The position numbers and the translations under genes were made by a program. Shown here piece after piece: positions 40,483-50,356 of a stretch of 64,000 bases of DNA. The DNA is from Solirubrobacterales bacterium (GTDB lineage: Bacteria; Actinomycetota; Thermoleophilia; Solirubrobacterales; Solirubrobacteraceae). The DNA lies in the NCBI GenBank assembly GCA_947474595.1, contig CANJIV010000005.1, positions 124,001 through 188,000 of the forward strand. Direction: 5' to 3'. The stretch's first letter is position 1, and each line of letters opens with the position of its first letter. Below the pieces are notes generated by a model. It ran no database searches and was not told the origin of the DNA. It saw only the letters and a program-made list of their open reading frames with translations.

Positions 40483-42155
40483 AGCTGCCTCACCGCCTCA
40501 CCAGCCTGATCTAAGGCGATTCCCTCGTGCGCGATCCGGCCGCGGCGAACCTGCACCTCTAGTTCGCCAGACTCAAGCGTGCGGCGCCCAACGGTCACTC
40601 TCAAAGGACAGCCCAGGAGCTCAGCGTCGGCAAACTTCTCCCCTGGGCCTAGATCGCGATCGTCGTAGAGGACGTCTAGTCCTACCGCCTGCAGACCAGC
40701 GTAGACAGCGTCGGCAGCTGCACGCTCAGGAGTGTCGGGCTTACCAACAGCGACAATCTCGACGTCAAAAGGTGCCAAGGATCGCGGCCAAGAGATCCCC
40801 TTCTCGTCCGCGAACTGCTCAATCGCGGCGGCCATAATACGCGCAGGCCCAATCCCATAGGACCCCATCCAAACCAGCTGCTGCTCGCCTTGCTCGTCTA
40901 AGTAGGTCGCTGCGAATGGCTCTGAATACCGAGTTCCGAGCTTAAAGATGTTGCCAACCTCGATCGCAGCTTCGATGCGGATCGCCTGACCGCCAACAAG
41001 ATCGCCTTCCTCGACGTTGCGAATATCTGCTCTCGTATAAGGAAAATCACGCCCAGCAACCACGCCCGTCAGATGCGCGTCGGGCTGATTGGCCCCTGCG
41101 ATGTAAGCGTGATCGGTCGAAAGCGACTCATCAAGCAGGACCGGTATCGATACCCCGACCGGGCCGATAAATCCCGCGGGGCCGATCTGGGCCTCTATCT
41201 CCTCGACGCTGGCTTGGCGAAAATCAGCTTGGAGGAAATTACGTAGCTTGAACTCGTTAACTCGGTGGTCGCCGCGCACCAAGACGAGCGTAAGCGCCCC
41301 GCCATCGACAACGATCGGAAATGCTTTGAGCAACGCGCCTGGCAGGACACCGAGCGCACCAGCAACCTCGGCTACTGTCGTCAGCCCCGGCGTCGAAACG
41401 CGCTCGGGTAGGCCGCCGGCCATGGGAAGCCCTGGCACCGCGCTGGCCACGGCGCTTGCAACTTCGACATTGGCGGCGTAGCCAGGAGCTAAGGCGACCT
41501 CGTTCTCCCCCGCCGCGCACGGTGCCATGTACTCATGGGCACCACTGCCTCCCATCATTCCAACATCAGAGTCGACGCGGTAGAACTCCAGTCCGCAGCG
41601 TTCAAATATCCGATCATAGGCATCGATGTGCGCGTCGTAACTGATCTGGAGGCCTTCGGCATCACGGTCAAAGGTGTAGGAATCTTTCATGATGAACTCG
41701 CGCGTTCTCAGCACCCCGGCCCGCGGTCGAGGCTCGTCGCGCTCTTTGGTCTGGAAGTGGTAGAGCGTCAGCGGCAGATCACGGTAGGAGCGTACGAACT
41801 GAGCAACATGACTAGTGACCACCTCCTCATGCGTCATCGCCAAGACCATCGGCGCGCCCTTGCGGTCATCAAGCTTAAAAAGCTCATCGATCTCATACCG
41901 ACCACTGCGCTTCCAAAGCTCGGCCGGAAGCAGCACCGGCATCAGCATCTCCTGCCCGCCAATCGCATTAAGTTCTTCGCGAATAATTTGGACGGTTCGC
42001 TCGTGGCTGCGCCAGCCTGCTGGGAGGTATGACCACAGCCCAGATCCGACCTGACGGATCAATCCAGCGCGCACCATCAGCTTGTGCGAGAGCGCCTCGG
42101 CGTCAGATGGCGGCTGGCGCTCGGTGGGTAGGAGGTATCTAGAAAGACGGGTCAT
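40464..42155 (-). CDS. proS: Prolyl-tRNA synthetase (bacterial type)
   Basis: A 563-residue class II aminoacyl-tRNA synthetase that charges tRNA-Pro. It has motif 1 near GLWSYLPAGWRSHER, motif 2 around TKERDEPRPRAGVLRTREFI and motif 3 MGSYGIGPARIMAA. A long insertion (about residues 225-385) of the YbaK/INS type would edit misacylated Ala-tRNA-Pro. The anticodon domain forms the C-terminus. ATG 42155 is preferred over TTG 42164. Its end overlaps the PgsA-like gene. Confidence 0.98.
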   Translation of the reverse strand: MTRLSRYLLPTERQPPSDAEALSHKLMVRAGLIRQVGSGLWSYLPAGWRSHERTVQIIREELNAIGGQEMLMPVLLPAELWKRSGRYEIDELFKLDDRKGAPMVLAMTHEEVVTSHVAQFVRSYRDLPLTLYHFQTKERDEPRPRAGVLRTREFIMKDSYTFDRDAEGLQISYDAHIDAYDRIFERCGLEFYRVDSDVGMMGGSGAHEYMAPCAAGENEVALAPGYAANVEVASAVASAVPGLPMAGGLPERVSTPGLTTVAEVAGALGVLPGALLKAFPIVVDGGALTLVLVRGDHRVNEFKLRNFLQADFRQASVEEIEAQIGPAGFIGPVGVSIPVLLDESLSTDHAYIAGANQPDAHLTGVVAGRDFPYTRADIRNVEEGDLVGGQAIRIEAAIEVGNIFKLGTRYSEPFAATYLDEQGEQQLVWMGSYGIGPARIMAAAIEQFADEKGISWPRSLAPFDVEIVAVGKPDTPERAAADAVYAGLQAVGLDVLYDDRDLGPGEKFADAELLGCPLRVTVGRRTLESGELEVQVRRGRIAHEGIALDQAGEAVRQLWQTLP

Positions 42156-42221
42156 GGCTGCCAATCTACGCGTTACAGCGGCCGAGCGTAATACGAGTCA
42201 GACAGCCACAGCTCTCTAGGC

Positions 42222-42258
42222 CTGCTAAAAGAGCTTCTAGCAGTTAGAACTTTTTTTT
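42222..42258 (+). promoter_or_regulatory. Hairpin and T-tract in the sodA leader
   Basis: CTGCTA (42222-42227) pairs with TAGCAG (42238-42243), and eight T residues follow at 42251-42258. The T-tract starts 7 bases after the stem, too far for a classical terminator, yet it lies in the presumed 5' leader of sodA. An attenuator-like role is possible but weakly supported. Confidence 0.3.
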
Positions 42259-42282
42259 CCAAGATCACCCTCAGGAGACCAA

Positions 42283-42885
42283 ATGGCCTATACCGTTGCG
42301 CCGCTTCCATACGCCTATGACGCGCTCGAGCCCCACATCGATGAGCGCACAATGCAGATCCATCACGACAAGCACCACCAAGCCTACGTCGACAAGGTAA
42401 ACGCAGCCCTAGAGGGCAGCGACCAGGCAGAGATGCCGATTGAAGACCTCCTTAAAGATCTCGGCTCGATTCCCGAGGCAGCGCGTGGGGCTGTGCGCAA
42501 CAACGGCGGTGGTCACTACAACCACACGCTCTTCTGGGAGTGCATGTCAGCTAACGGCGGTGGTGCCCCGAGCGGCGAGCTCGCGGCTGCGATCGATGCT
42601 GCCTTCGGTTCATTTGATGACTTCAAGGAGAAGCTAAAGGCCGCCGGCATCGGACAGTTCGGCTCTGGCTGGGCTTGGTTGGTCCATGACGGTAGTGGCT
42701 TGGCGATCGTCGCTACAGCCAATCAGGACAATCCGATCTCTGACGGCAAGACACCACTCTTGGGAGTCGACGTCTGGGAGCACGCCTACTACCTCAACTA
42801 CCAAAACCGGCGCCCCGACTATCTTGACGCTTGGTTTGAGACGGTCGACTGGAACACGGTCGCCGCCCGCCTAGCCGCTATCTGA
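42283..42885 (+). CDS. sodA: Superoxide dismutase (Mn/Fe family)
   Basis: A 200-residue cytoplasmic superoxide dismutase. The four metal ligands are present: His in MQIHHDKHH, His in [10 protein letters not shown], and Asp and His in [13 protein letters not shown]. The GSGWAWLV strand is typical. Metal preference (Mn, Fe or either) cannot be fixed by eye. CAGGAGA precedes the ATG. The end overlaps the convergent secreted protein by 8 bases. Confidence 0.97.
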   Translation: MAYTVAPLPYAYDALEPHIDERTMQIHHDKHHQAYVDKVNAALEGSDQAEMPIEDLLKDLGSIPEAARGAVRNNGGGHYNHTLFWECMSANGGGAPSGELAAAIDAAFGSFDDFKEKLKAAGIGQFGSGWAWLVHDGSGLAIVATANQDNPISDGKTPLLGVDVWEHAYYLNYQNRRPDYLDAWFETVDWNTVAARLAAI

Positions 42886-45184
42886 TCTTGTCGGTGTCGA
42901 TCTTCTTCGGCGCCGAAGCGATCTTTGGCCCTCGATACTCTGCGTAAGATTTCTGTAGATCGGTCACCGCGCTCTCATAGGTGGTGACCGGTACTCGCAG
43001 ACTCCAACTGATCTCAACGCTGCCGCTAGCTCCGGGCAAGAGAATCGTCTTACGATCGACGCTAAGACCCTTGGCCTTAACGAGTCCAGCCCCGACCGGG
43101 ACAGCCATCCTTAGCTTAGATCCAGAGGCTAGACGCGTCTGCCACGTCAGCGTCGCGCCACCCTCATGCGTGCGCAGCGTGAAGCTAACGCGCCCAACAT
43201 AAGTCTTAGCACCAGTAACTGAAGTTGTCTGCTCGGGCCTGAGCCAAGCGCCCGGTATCGCAGAGGTCAGCAGTACATCTCGGCCTTGTTCGCGTACGAG
43301 CATGTTGCGCAACAGCGCAACGTATTCGGCCGAATACCAAGCGTGTGGAGTCGTCGCATCCTCTACTTGCCTATTGCCAAAAGGGGCAACATTGGTCTCA
43401 AACCCCGAGTGGGTGCCGGTCGTGTGAGCTAGCTCGTTATAGAAATCGTTTACGACGGCATCCTGCTCATCGCGCAGCAGAGATGTCTGGGTGACGCGAA
43501 AGCCGAGGTAGGCGTGGAGTAGCGTGGTGTCGGCGTAGGTCGCTATCCCCTCTCGGAACTTCTCGCGCGCGTGGCTTTGGGTGTCAGAGACCTCCGCCGA
43601 GTTTGGCCCGAGTACTCCAAGGGGGTACACGCTCCAAAGATTGCCCCAGTCCTGGCCTGCCAGGCCGTCCAACGACGGCGATATCCAGCCGCCAGTCGCC
43701 TTTGTCGCCGTCGCTAACGCTGCCAGCAGAGATCTACGAAATGCCGCCAACTCAGTCGCCCACTGGTTAGCTAGATCGTTGCGGCCAAGGCTCTTGGCAA
43801 TCTCAATTGCGCTGCGCACCCCCGCATGGGCCCAGAAGTTATCGCCGGCTAGATGGCCGGCGGTTAATTCATTGTCGTTGAGGTTGCTGACGGGAGGCAG
43901 GAGGCCAAGTGGGTCGGCCTTTCGTGCGGCTATAAACCAAGCCATCGCACGCTCTACCGCGGGAAACGCACTGCGGACAAAGGCCAGGTTCGCTGCACGC
44001 TTGGCGTGCTCGCCGAAGACCCAAAGCGACTGCCCGAAGCCGTCGTACTGATCAGGGCGAGAGATAAATAGACCATCAGGACGCTGCCAGGTCAAGAAGA
44101 AGGGCAGATTCTCACCTGCTATCCGGTGTAAACCGACCAGATCGAAGGCGTTAGTGATGATTGACGCGTCACGCAAATAAAAGGCGTGATAGCGCAGCTT
44201 ATTTACCGTCTGGACCCACTGTCCGCTCCCCGAGTTAGTGCGATAGCGAGGCAGCGCCATCGTCATCAGCGCCGCGTAGTAGGCCTGCTGAGGCTTTTCT
44301 TCGGGGAGGTCTAGCTGCATTGCCCCGTCGAAAAACTCGCTCCAGTAGTCGATCACCTTCTCGCGATAGGTGTTGAATTCGGCTCGCTCAAATGCCGCCT
44401 GCTCGGGCCCAGCCGACGGCGCTGGAATGACGGGCACTGTGAAGTCTAGGGTTCGAGATTCGCCAGCAGCTAGCTCAATTTTGTAGGTGGACTGCCCGAC
44501 AGTGGTAATTCTTAACATCGGGCCAGGCTCGGGACGAGCATCTTGAACCAAAGTCTCCCCAGCGCCCGCAACCGGCCCAACGTAGAGAATCTGGCCATCC
44601 CTAGTTAGCGCGCGACCGTTAAAAGCGATCACTGACTGATCGCTAAAAGGGCCTCCAGGCTGGTCATAAAGCCCGCTTCGATCAGGGCGCAGGGGCCTCG
44701 GGAAGCGGTAGCGACGAATCTTGCGGGCGCCGCGCCCGACGAGCTTGCCCGCGTTATAGCGCACGCTTCCTGCCACCTGAGCTTGAGCCTTGAAACGGTT
44801 AGAGAGATTGACCACCGTTACGCGCCCAAACACCACCCCTCGGCCAAAGACGGTCGACATAAAGGTCTGAAAGACGTATAGGACTCCACCGACAACCCGT
44901 TGAGAGCGAATGATGGGATAACGGCCTTGCTCGAGGTCGCGCCCAAGTGGCGACAGCGAGCTAGCTTCGCTGCCGACCCTAATGCCGAACTCCATCCAGC
45001 CCGTATAGATGTCGTGGTTGGGGAGGATCTCAGCGCCTACCAACTGCCCCGGAACGGCCATCTGATCGGTCGGAGTGGTCAGAAACGAGTAGGCATCGGC
45101 CGAGCCAGCAAATAACGCCGCCGCAGCAGAGGCAGCGGCGATCGATGAAAGCAGGCGTCGGAGCCTCCGGCGCGATAAATTCAC
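42878..45184 (-). CDS. Secreted six-hairpin (alpha/alpha)6 glycosidase-like protein
   Basis: A 768-residue exported protein with a twin-Arg-rich signal peptide ([10 protein letters not shown], then an Ala-rich core to about residue 31). The N-terminal part (about 40-270) looks like a beta-sandwich. The central part (about 280-650) carries repeated helical hairpins with [40 protein letters not shown] and [13 protein letters not shown]. It resembles GH15/GH63-type glucoamylase-like toroids. A beta domain ends the protein. The fold is inferred from pattern and the substrate is unknown. It is divergent from two further secreted glycoside hydrolases, suggesting one carbohydrate locus. Confidence 0.72.
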   Translation of the reverse strand: MNLSRRRLRRLLSSIAAASAAAALFAGSADAYSFLTTPTDQMAVPGQLVGAEILPNHDIYTGWMEFGIRVGSEASSLSPLGRDLEQGRYPIIRSQRVVGGVLYVFQTFMSTVFGRGVVFGRVTVVNLSNRFKAQAQVAGSVRYNAGKLVGRGARKIRRYRFPRPLRPDRSGLYDQPGGPFSDQSVIAFNGRALTRDGQILYVGPVAGAGETLVQDARPEPGPMLRITTVGQSTYKIELAAGESRTLDFTVPVIPAPSAGPEQAAFERAEFNTYREKVIDYWSEFFDGAMQLDLPEEKPQQAYYAALMTMALPRYRTNSGSGQWVQTVNKLRYHAFYLRDASIITNAFDLVGLHRIAGENLPFFLTWQRPDGLFISRPDQYDGFGQSLWVFGEHAKRAANLAFVRSAFPAVERAMAWFIAARKADPLGLLPPVSNLNDNELTAGHLAGDNFWAHAGVRSAIEIAKSLGRNDLANQWATELAAFRRSLLAALATATKATGGWISPSLDGLAGQDWGNLWSVYPLGVLGPNSAEVSDTQSHAREKFREGIATYADTTLLHAYLGFRVTQTSLLRDEQDAVVNDFYNELAHTTGTHSGFETNVAPFGNRQVEDATTPHAWYSAEYVALLRNMLVREQGRDVLLTSAIPGAWLRPEQTTSVTGAKTYVGRVSFTLRTHEGGATLTWQTRLASGSKLRMAVPVGAGLVKAKGLSVDRKTILLPGASGSVEISWSLRVPVTTYESAVTDLQKSYAEYRGPKIASAPKKIDTDKIR

Positions 45185-45404
45185 TCTACGAGGGTACCGA
45201 GATCAGGCGATGAAGTGCGCCGGTGAGGCCATCTCTACTGGTAGCCTGCGTTCTGGAGCGTCAGGCTTCCCCAACCACCATCGCAATACGACGACTCTGA
45301 CCTGACCGAGACCGCTCCCGGAGATTTCGCATGCCAGCTCACCAATTCCATAGCCGACACACGGAACCCCGCAACTTAAAGGTCGGCTGCCTGTTAGGAA
45401 GAGT
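45185..45404. other. Divergent intergenic region of the carbohydrate locus
   Basis: This 220-base region separates the six-hairpin protein from the tandem hydrolase pair and should hold promoters for both directions. AGGAAG lies just before the GTG start at 45405. I see no strong operator or hairpin. Confidence 0.4.
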
Positions 45405-46883
45405 GTGACCGGCACCCCGATCTCGCGCTTCGCGCTGCGCGCTGGAGCCAGCTGCCTTGCGATCGCAGCAGGGCTGGCGATCTGGCCCGTTGGCGCACAG
45501 GCCTCTGCGACCCAAGAGTCGATCGTCCAAGATGACAAGCAACTGCTCTACTCTGGCCCCGCCGCCCGTGAGGAGGCGCTAGACGACTTTGCCGCCCTCG
45601 GCGCTGACACGATCAGGGTCTTAATGGTCTGGAACCGGGTTGCACCAAGCCCCTCCTCGATCACCCGCCCGGTCGGGTTTAACGCCACAGATCCGGCTCA
45701 ATATCCCGGCTGGGCTCCTTATGACGAACTGATCGCATCAGCCCAAAGCCATGGGCTTGAGGTCATTCTCAATCCAACCGGCCCAGGACCAGCGTGGGCC
45801 TCTGAGTGCTCGGGGAGCGCCCAATCACGTATGACCTGCAACCCCTCCCCCGCTGAGTTCAGATCGTTTATTAAGGCAGCCGGGACCCGCTACGGGTCGA
45901 TTCACCGTTGGTCGATCTATAACGAGCCGAATGTCAGCAGCTGGCTTTCGCCACAGTACGTCCGTCGTGGCGACGTCAACGTCGCGTCATCACCGACTCG
46001 CTACCGGCTACTTTTTGAGGCGGCCACGACCGCGCTAGCCGCCTCGGGGCACGGATCAGATCAGATCCTGATCGGCGAAACCGCGCCATTTGGCAGTGCG
46101 ACGGGACGGTTGAGCGACGCGACGATGTCGACCGCCGGTTTCATCCGTAACCTGCTCTGTGTAGACGCCAAGGGTCGAGCGATCACGACTGGTGACTGTC
46201 GCTCGTACCGGCGCTTACGCGCCACAGGGTACGCACACCACCCATATATTCGGGGTGGGAGTCGTCCGCCAACCACAGCCGCACGCCTAGATGAGATCAC
46301 GATTAGCTCGAGCTCGCAGCTGTTTAACTTGCTCGATCTAGGCGGTCTGCTCGGGCGGATCAACAAAGGCCTCCCGGTGTACTACACCGAGTATGGCTTC
46401 CAAACAAACCCCCCTGACCACCTCTTGGGAGTCTCGCCAACCAAACAGGCTGAGTACATCAACGAGTCCGATGCGATCGCCTACCGCCAGTCACGGGTTC
46501 GTAGTGTCGCCCAATATCTACTGCGTGATGAACCGCTGACCGGAGGGTTTCAGTCGGGATTACGTTTTTTTGACGGAAGTTTTAAGCCCGCCTACGCCGC
46601 CTACCGTCTTGCCATCTGGGTCGCTAACGCGAGGGATGGCGTAACCGTATATGGCCAGACTCGTCCAGCTCAAAAGGGCGTGGCGGCAACGGTCGAGATT
46701 CAGTTTCACGGCTTCGACTCGACGGCCTTCAAGACGATCGCGACCGTCTCAACAAGCACGGGAAACCACTCCTTCACCAAGTCTCTAGCCAAGCGCAGCG
46801 GCCTCTGGCGCCTGCGCTGGACTCATCCCAGCACCGGAGAGGTCCTCTTAAGCCGCACAGCGACCACTACGGCACTGCGATGA
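45405..46883 (+). CDS. Secreted TIM-barrel glycoside hydrolase, first paralogue
   Basis: A 492-residue exported protein with a signal peptide (about 1-33, cleavage near AQASA). The clan GH-A-like barrel starts with DTIRVLMVWNRVAPSP. The acid/base glutamate is in WSIYNEPN (about residue 170) and the likely nucleophile in YYTEYGFQTNPP (about residue 328). A C-terminal beta-sandwich (about 405-490) follows. Substrate specificity is unknown; relatives are cellulase/GH39-like. The next gene is a paralogue whose ATG overlaps this stop (ATGA). The GTG start follows AGGAAG. Confidence 0.82.
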   Translation: MTGTPISRFALRAGASCLAIAAGLAIWPVGAQASATQESIVQDDKQLLYSGPAAREEALDDFAALGADTIRVLMVWNRVAPSPSSITRPVGFNATDPAQYPGWAPYDELIASAQSHGLEVILNPTGPGPAWASECSGSAQSRMTCNPSPAEFRSFIKAAGTRYGSIHRWSIYNEPNVSSWLSPQYVRRGDVNVASSPTRYRLLFEAATTALAASGHGSDQILIGETAPFGSATGRLSDATMSTAGFIRNLLCVDAKGRAITTGDCRSYRRLRATGYAHHPYIRGGSRPPTTAARLDEITISSSSQLFNLLDLGGLLGRINKGLPVYYTEYGFQTNPPDHLLGVSPTKQAEYINESDAIAYRQSRVRSVAQYLLRDEPLTGGFQSGLRFFDGSFKPAYAAYRLAIWVANARDGVTVYGQTRPAQKGVAATVEIQFHGFDSTAFKTIATVSTSTGNHSFTKSLAKRSGLWRLRWTHPSTGEVLLSRTATTTALR

Positions 46884-48364
46884 TTACGAGGGGCGCTATC
46901 CGATGCGTGGCACTAGTCGCCGCAGCGCTAGTAGTCGCAGCCGCTGCGCCAGGCGCTGCCTCGGCCGATCCAACTCTCGAGGTTGGCATCGAGGACAACA
47001 ACGTTCTCTTTAAAGACCCCAACCCCGCCCCCACGATCGCCCGATGGAAGGCTCTTGGGGTCGACAATGTCCGCGTGATGGCCATTTGGGGACGTATTGC
47101 CCCCAGCCCCACCGCAGCAAACAAACCCATTGGATTTATAGCCGCGAACAATCTAAGCGCCGGCTATCAATGGGGGCCGCTAGACCGAGCGGTGGATCTA
47201 ATCCGTAAAAACGGGATGACGATATCGCTGACGTTCTTGAACTTCGGCCCACTGTGGGCTAGTGAAAAACCTGCTCTCGGGGACCCAACTTACAAGCCAA
47301 AGCCATCTGAATTCGCCGCGTTTGCCTACGCTGGTGCGCGACGCTATCGAGGAAAAATCAAGCGCGTCCTAGTCGGGAACGAGCCCAACCAACGCGCTTT
47401 TCTTAAGCCGCAGTTCGAGTGCAAAGGCTCACGCTGCGTCGCCGTAGCCGCTCACCACTACCGCAGGATGGTCCTCGCCGCCGTTCCTGCGATTAGGACA
47501 GCCGACCCGGGCGTTGACGTGCTGATCGGCGACCTAGCGCCGATTGGGGGAGCTACGGCTAACGCGTTGGCCTCAACACGGCCGCTGCCATTTTTGCGCG
47601 ACCTTGGCTGCGTTGACAGCGCATTTAAGCCAATTACGACCGGGCTCTGCAAGAACTTCGTGGCCGCGAGCGCCGACGGCTTCGGCTACCACCCCTACCA
47701 GGTCAAACAGCCTCCTGCCGCTGTCCAAAAAGACAAGGAGCTAGTCAAGCTCGGCGATCTAGATCGACTATTTGGGGCCCTAGATCGGTTGACTGCCGAT
47801 GGTCGCCTCAACGTCGCAGGCGGTACAAGAGAGACCAAAATGGACCTCTATCTGACCGAGTTTGGCTACGAGACCAACCCACCCGACCTTTTTAACGGTG
47901 TGACACCGTCGCTGCAGTCGCGCTACCTACAGCAGAGCGCCTACATCGCTTGGGCCACTCCTAGGGTTAAGCTGATTGCGCAGTATGTATGGCGCGATGA
48001 GCCAATCACCATCGCGCCAAACGGGAAGCTCGTGGCTGGCTTCCAATCCGGGCTGCTTTTCGTAGATGGCAGCGACAAGCCATCGCTAGCGAGCTTCGCA
48101 AACCCACTCTTCGCCGACTTCATGCCAAAGAAGGGGGGCCACCAACGCGTCTGGGGTCAAGCCCGAGCGGGTGGTGCCCACGTGATCACGTTAGAGCGCT
48201 CTGCCCCAGGCTCACCCGTGTTTGCACCGGTCGCTGTCCGAACGACGACCGAAAGCGGCTACTGGACGGTAGTGCGACGCGTTGTCTACGGCGAGCGTTA
48301 CCGCGCCTCTTACAAGGCCGAAGGCGGCTCGGTAGTCACAACTGCGCCCTTTGTGGTTGAGTAG
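46880..48364 (+). CDS. Secreted TIM-barrel glycoside hydrolase, second paralogue
   Basis: A 494-residue exported protein parallel to the preceding one. It has a signal peptide (about 1-30), NVRVMAIWGRIAPSPTA, acid/base glutamate in LVGNEPNQ, nucleophile in YLTEFGYETNPPDLFNGV, and QYVWRDEP. The shared frame (VLMVWNRVAPSP versus VMAIWGRIAPSP; TEYGFQTNPPD versus TEFGYETNPPD) shows an old tandem duplication. A C-terminal beta domain (about 410-494) follows. Translation is coupled to the first paralogue, suggesting joint action on one polymer. The end is 2 bases from the convergent ispG stop. Confidence 0.82.
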   Translation: MITRGAIRCVALVAAALVVAAAAPGAASADPTLEVGIEDNNVLFKDPNPAPTIARWKALGVDNVRVMAIWGRIAPSPTAANKPIGFIAANNLSAGYQWGPLDRAVDLIRKNGMTISLTFLNFGPLWASEKPALGDPTYKPKPSEFAAFAYAGARRYRGKIKRVLVGNEPNQRAFLKPQFECKGSRCVAVAAHHYRRMVLAAVPAIRTADPGVDVLIGDLAPIGGATANALASTRPLPFLRDLGCVDSAFKPITTGLCKNFVAASADGFGYHPYQVKQPPAAVQKDKELVKLGDLDRLFGALDRLTADGRLNVAGGTRETKMDLYLTEFGYETNPPDLFNGVTPSLQSRYLQQSAYIAWATPRVKLIAQYVWRDEPITIAPNGKLVAGFQSGLLFVDGSDKPSLASFANPLFADFMPKKGGHQRVWGQARAGGAHVITLERSAPGSPVFAPVAVRTTTESGYWTVVRRVVYGERYRASYKAEGGSVVTTAPFVVE

Positions 48365-48366
48365 CC

Positions 48367-49650
48367 CTACGCGCGCGTAAAACGTCGCCCAGCGGTAGGT
48401 GAGGCATCCTCACCGAGTCGAGGCTGGGCGCTTTTTAAAACCGTCACCAGCGCTGCGTCGGCCTCGGCGTCATCCGCAGCCGCGGCCTCCATCGCCGCGA
48501 GCCTCTCTGGAGTGAGCTCGTCAGCGTTCTCGGCCTCGATACGAGCTAACCACTGTGCGCCTTCGGCGGCTTGGGCATCATCGACGTCAATCTTCTTCGA
48601 TGTCGCGTACTTATCAATCTCTTCAAAGAGCACGTCGACGAGCTGATCTTGAGGAACCTTGCGAAGAGGCTTGCCACGGCTAAATATCAGCCCTTCGTTC
48701 TTTGCCCCAGTTATTCCGAAGTCGGCGTGAGATGCCTCGCCAATGCCGTTAACTGCACAGCCGAGGACCGCCACCTCTATCGGATCGGCGTAAGCCTCTA
48801 GCCGTCTTTCGATCTCGGTCACGACCGTGTCCATATCGAACTGCAACCGCCCACAGGTCGGACAGGCGATCAGAACCGGGCCGCGTTCACGCAGCTGGAG
48901 GGCTTTAAGAATCTCCCATGCGACCTTGACCTCCTCCTCGGCGTGAAACGTCGAGAGTGAGATCCGAATCGTGTCCCCGATGCCATCTGCTAACAGAGTC
49001 CCCAAGCCCACGGCTGACTTCAGGGATCCCGTCCACCTAGTGCCAGCCTCGGTAATGCCAAGGTGCAATGGGTAACCAATCTTCTCTGACAGTAAGCGGT
49101 TGGATGCGATTGTGTTGGGGACGTTGGTTGACTTGATCGAGACCTTGAAGTCGCCGAACTCCAAACGTTCCATGAGTTCAACGAACTCAACCGCAGCGGT
49201 CACCAGGGCTTCAACTGAGTTTTCGCGCTCGAGCTCGTGAAGATGCTTCGGTAGAGAGCCGGAGTTGACCCCAATTCGCATCGGTGTGCCTGCCTGCTTG
49301 GCCCGGGCGACTACCTCTGCGACCTTGTCCGGACCACCGATGTTGCCGGGATTCAAGCGAATGCAGTGTGCTCCGGCGTCGATCGCCTTAATCGCTAGCG
49401 TGTGGTTGAAGTGGATGTCGGCGATCACTGGGATCGGGGACTCGCGCACGATCGTGCGAAGGGCCTCAACGTCCTCATCGCGTGGTACCGCAACGCGGAC
49501 AATGTCGGCGCCAGCCTCTGCGACACGCATGATCTGATCCATCGTGGCCTTGAGATTGGCCGTCTCTGTCTTGGTCATCGTCTGAACGACCACAGGAGCG
49601 CCGCCTCCAATCGGCACGCCGCCCACGTGGATCTGTCGCTTTGACGCCAT
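48367..49650 (-). CDS. ispG: 4-hydroxy-3-methylbut-2-en-1-yl diphosphate synthase (IspG), with C-terminal extension
   Basis: IspG makes HMBPP in the MEP isoprenoid pathway with a 4Fe-4S cluster. It shows QTMTKTET, IRLNPGNIGG and the cluster cysteines in ACPTCGRLQFD and VLGCAVNGIGEASHAD, plus the final Glu. GCAVNGIGEA carries Ile where Pro is usual. At 427 residues it exceeds the common 350-390; about 60 residues of acidic, Ala-rich tail follow the core (from KKIDVDDAQ). ATG 49650 is chosen over a TTG three bases upstream. dxr and rseP lie 3 kb away, separated by two unrelated genes. Confidence 0.96.
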   Translation of the reverse strand: MASKRQIHVGGVPIGGGAPVVVQTMTKTETANLKATMDQIMRVAEAGADIVRVAVPRDEDVEALRTIVRESPIPVIADIHFNHTLAIKAIDAGAHCIRLNPGNIGGPDKVAEVVARAKQAGTPMRIGVNSGSLPKHLHELERENSVEALVTAAVEFVELMERLEFGDFKVSIKSTNVPNTIASNRLLSEKIGYPLHLGITEAGTRWTGSLKSAVGLGTLLADGIGDTIRISLSTFHAEEEVKVAWEILKALQLRERGPVLIACPTCGRLQFDMDTVVTEIERRLEAYADPIEVAVLGCAVNGIGEASHADFGITGAKNEGLIFSRGKPLRKVPQDQLVDVLFEEIDKYATSKKIDVDDAQAAEGAQWLARIEAENADELTPERLAAMEAAAADDAEADAALVTVLKSAQPRLGEDASPTAGRRFTRA

Positions 49651-49714
49651 CAACGAAGTGTACGCAAGCCCCCACGCGCGGGGATCGCGCTTGGGCGGCT
49701 ATGGTCTCCTACGC

Positions 49715-50335
49715 ATGCCTAGAAAACACTCATCGGTCTATTCGACTGCGCCAGAAGGCTTACGCACCCGCATCGCCGGCCCAGTTGCAGCCCGCGCCCG
49801 CCAACGCCGACATGAGCGCCTTTTTGCGCTCACCCAGCTCAAACCTTCGATGCGGATCCTAGACGTCGGCTGTGGCGCCCTAGGACTGCGTGCACTTGAG
49901 CCTGACCTCGACATCACTGGACTCGATGCGCGTCATATAGCTGACTATCCGGGGACGTTTATTCAAGGTGAGGCGACCAACCTGCCATTTGAAGATGGAG
50001 CCTTTGACCTAGTTCACTGCTCGAGCGTGATTGAACACCTGCCCCGCGCTAGTCAGATTGCGATGGCGAAAGAGATCAAGCGCGTCGGCCGCGGATATCT
50101 AGTTCAAACGCCTGCCTATAGCTTTCCGATCGAGCCACACGCATTGATTCCATTCGCCCACTGGCTGCCATCTGGTCCTCGCCGCGTGGTCTGGGAGCGC
50201 ACCGCCGTCGGGCCGTGGGAAGAGGTCCACCTGCTTAAGCGTCACGAAGTAGCCGAACTATTCGGGCACGATCCGATCGCTGAACGGATGGGACCGCTAG
50301 TCAAGAGCTGGACCGCGGTGCGGGCTATACCGTGA
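49715..50335 (+). CDS. Class I SAM-dependent methyltransferase
   Basis: A 206-residue methyltransferase with motif I RILDVGCGALGL, an acidic residue in ITGLDARHI, and motif IV/post-I AFDLVHCSSVIEHLP of the Methyltransf_11 type. A later aromatic/proline zone (VQTPAYSFPIEPHALIPFAHW) may contact the substrate. ATG 49715 fits the family N-terminus (MPRKHSSVY) better than the upstream start at 49658. It interrupts the MEP/lipid cluster on the opposite strand. The substrate is unknown. Confidence 0.85.
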   Translation: MPRKHSSVYSTAPEGLRTRIAGPVAARARQRRHERLFALTQLKPSMRILDVGCGALGLRALEPDLDITGLDARHIADYPGTFIQGEATNLPFEDGAFDLVHCSSVIEHLPRASQIAMAKEIKRVGRGYLVQTPAYSFPIEPHALIPFAHWLPSGPRRVVWERTAVGPWEEVHLLKRHEVAELFGHDPIAERMGPLVKSWTAVRAIP

Positions 50336-50356
50336 GCGCCATCCAGCCTAGCCGTC

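Noticed and set aside
44451-44470. GGTTCGA stretch resembling a tRNA T-loop
   Set aside because: It lies inside the secreted six-hairpin gene in frame and no acceptor or anticodon stem surrounds it.
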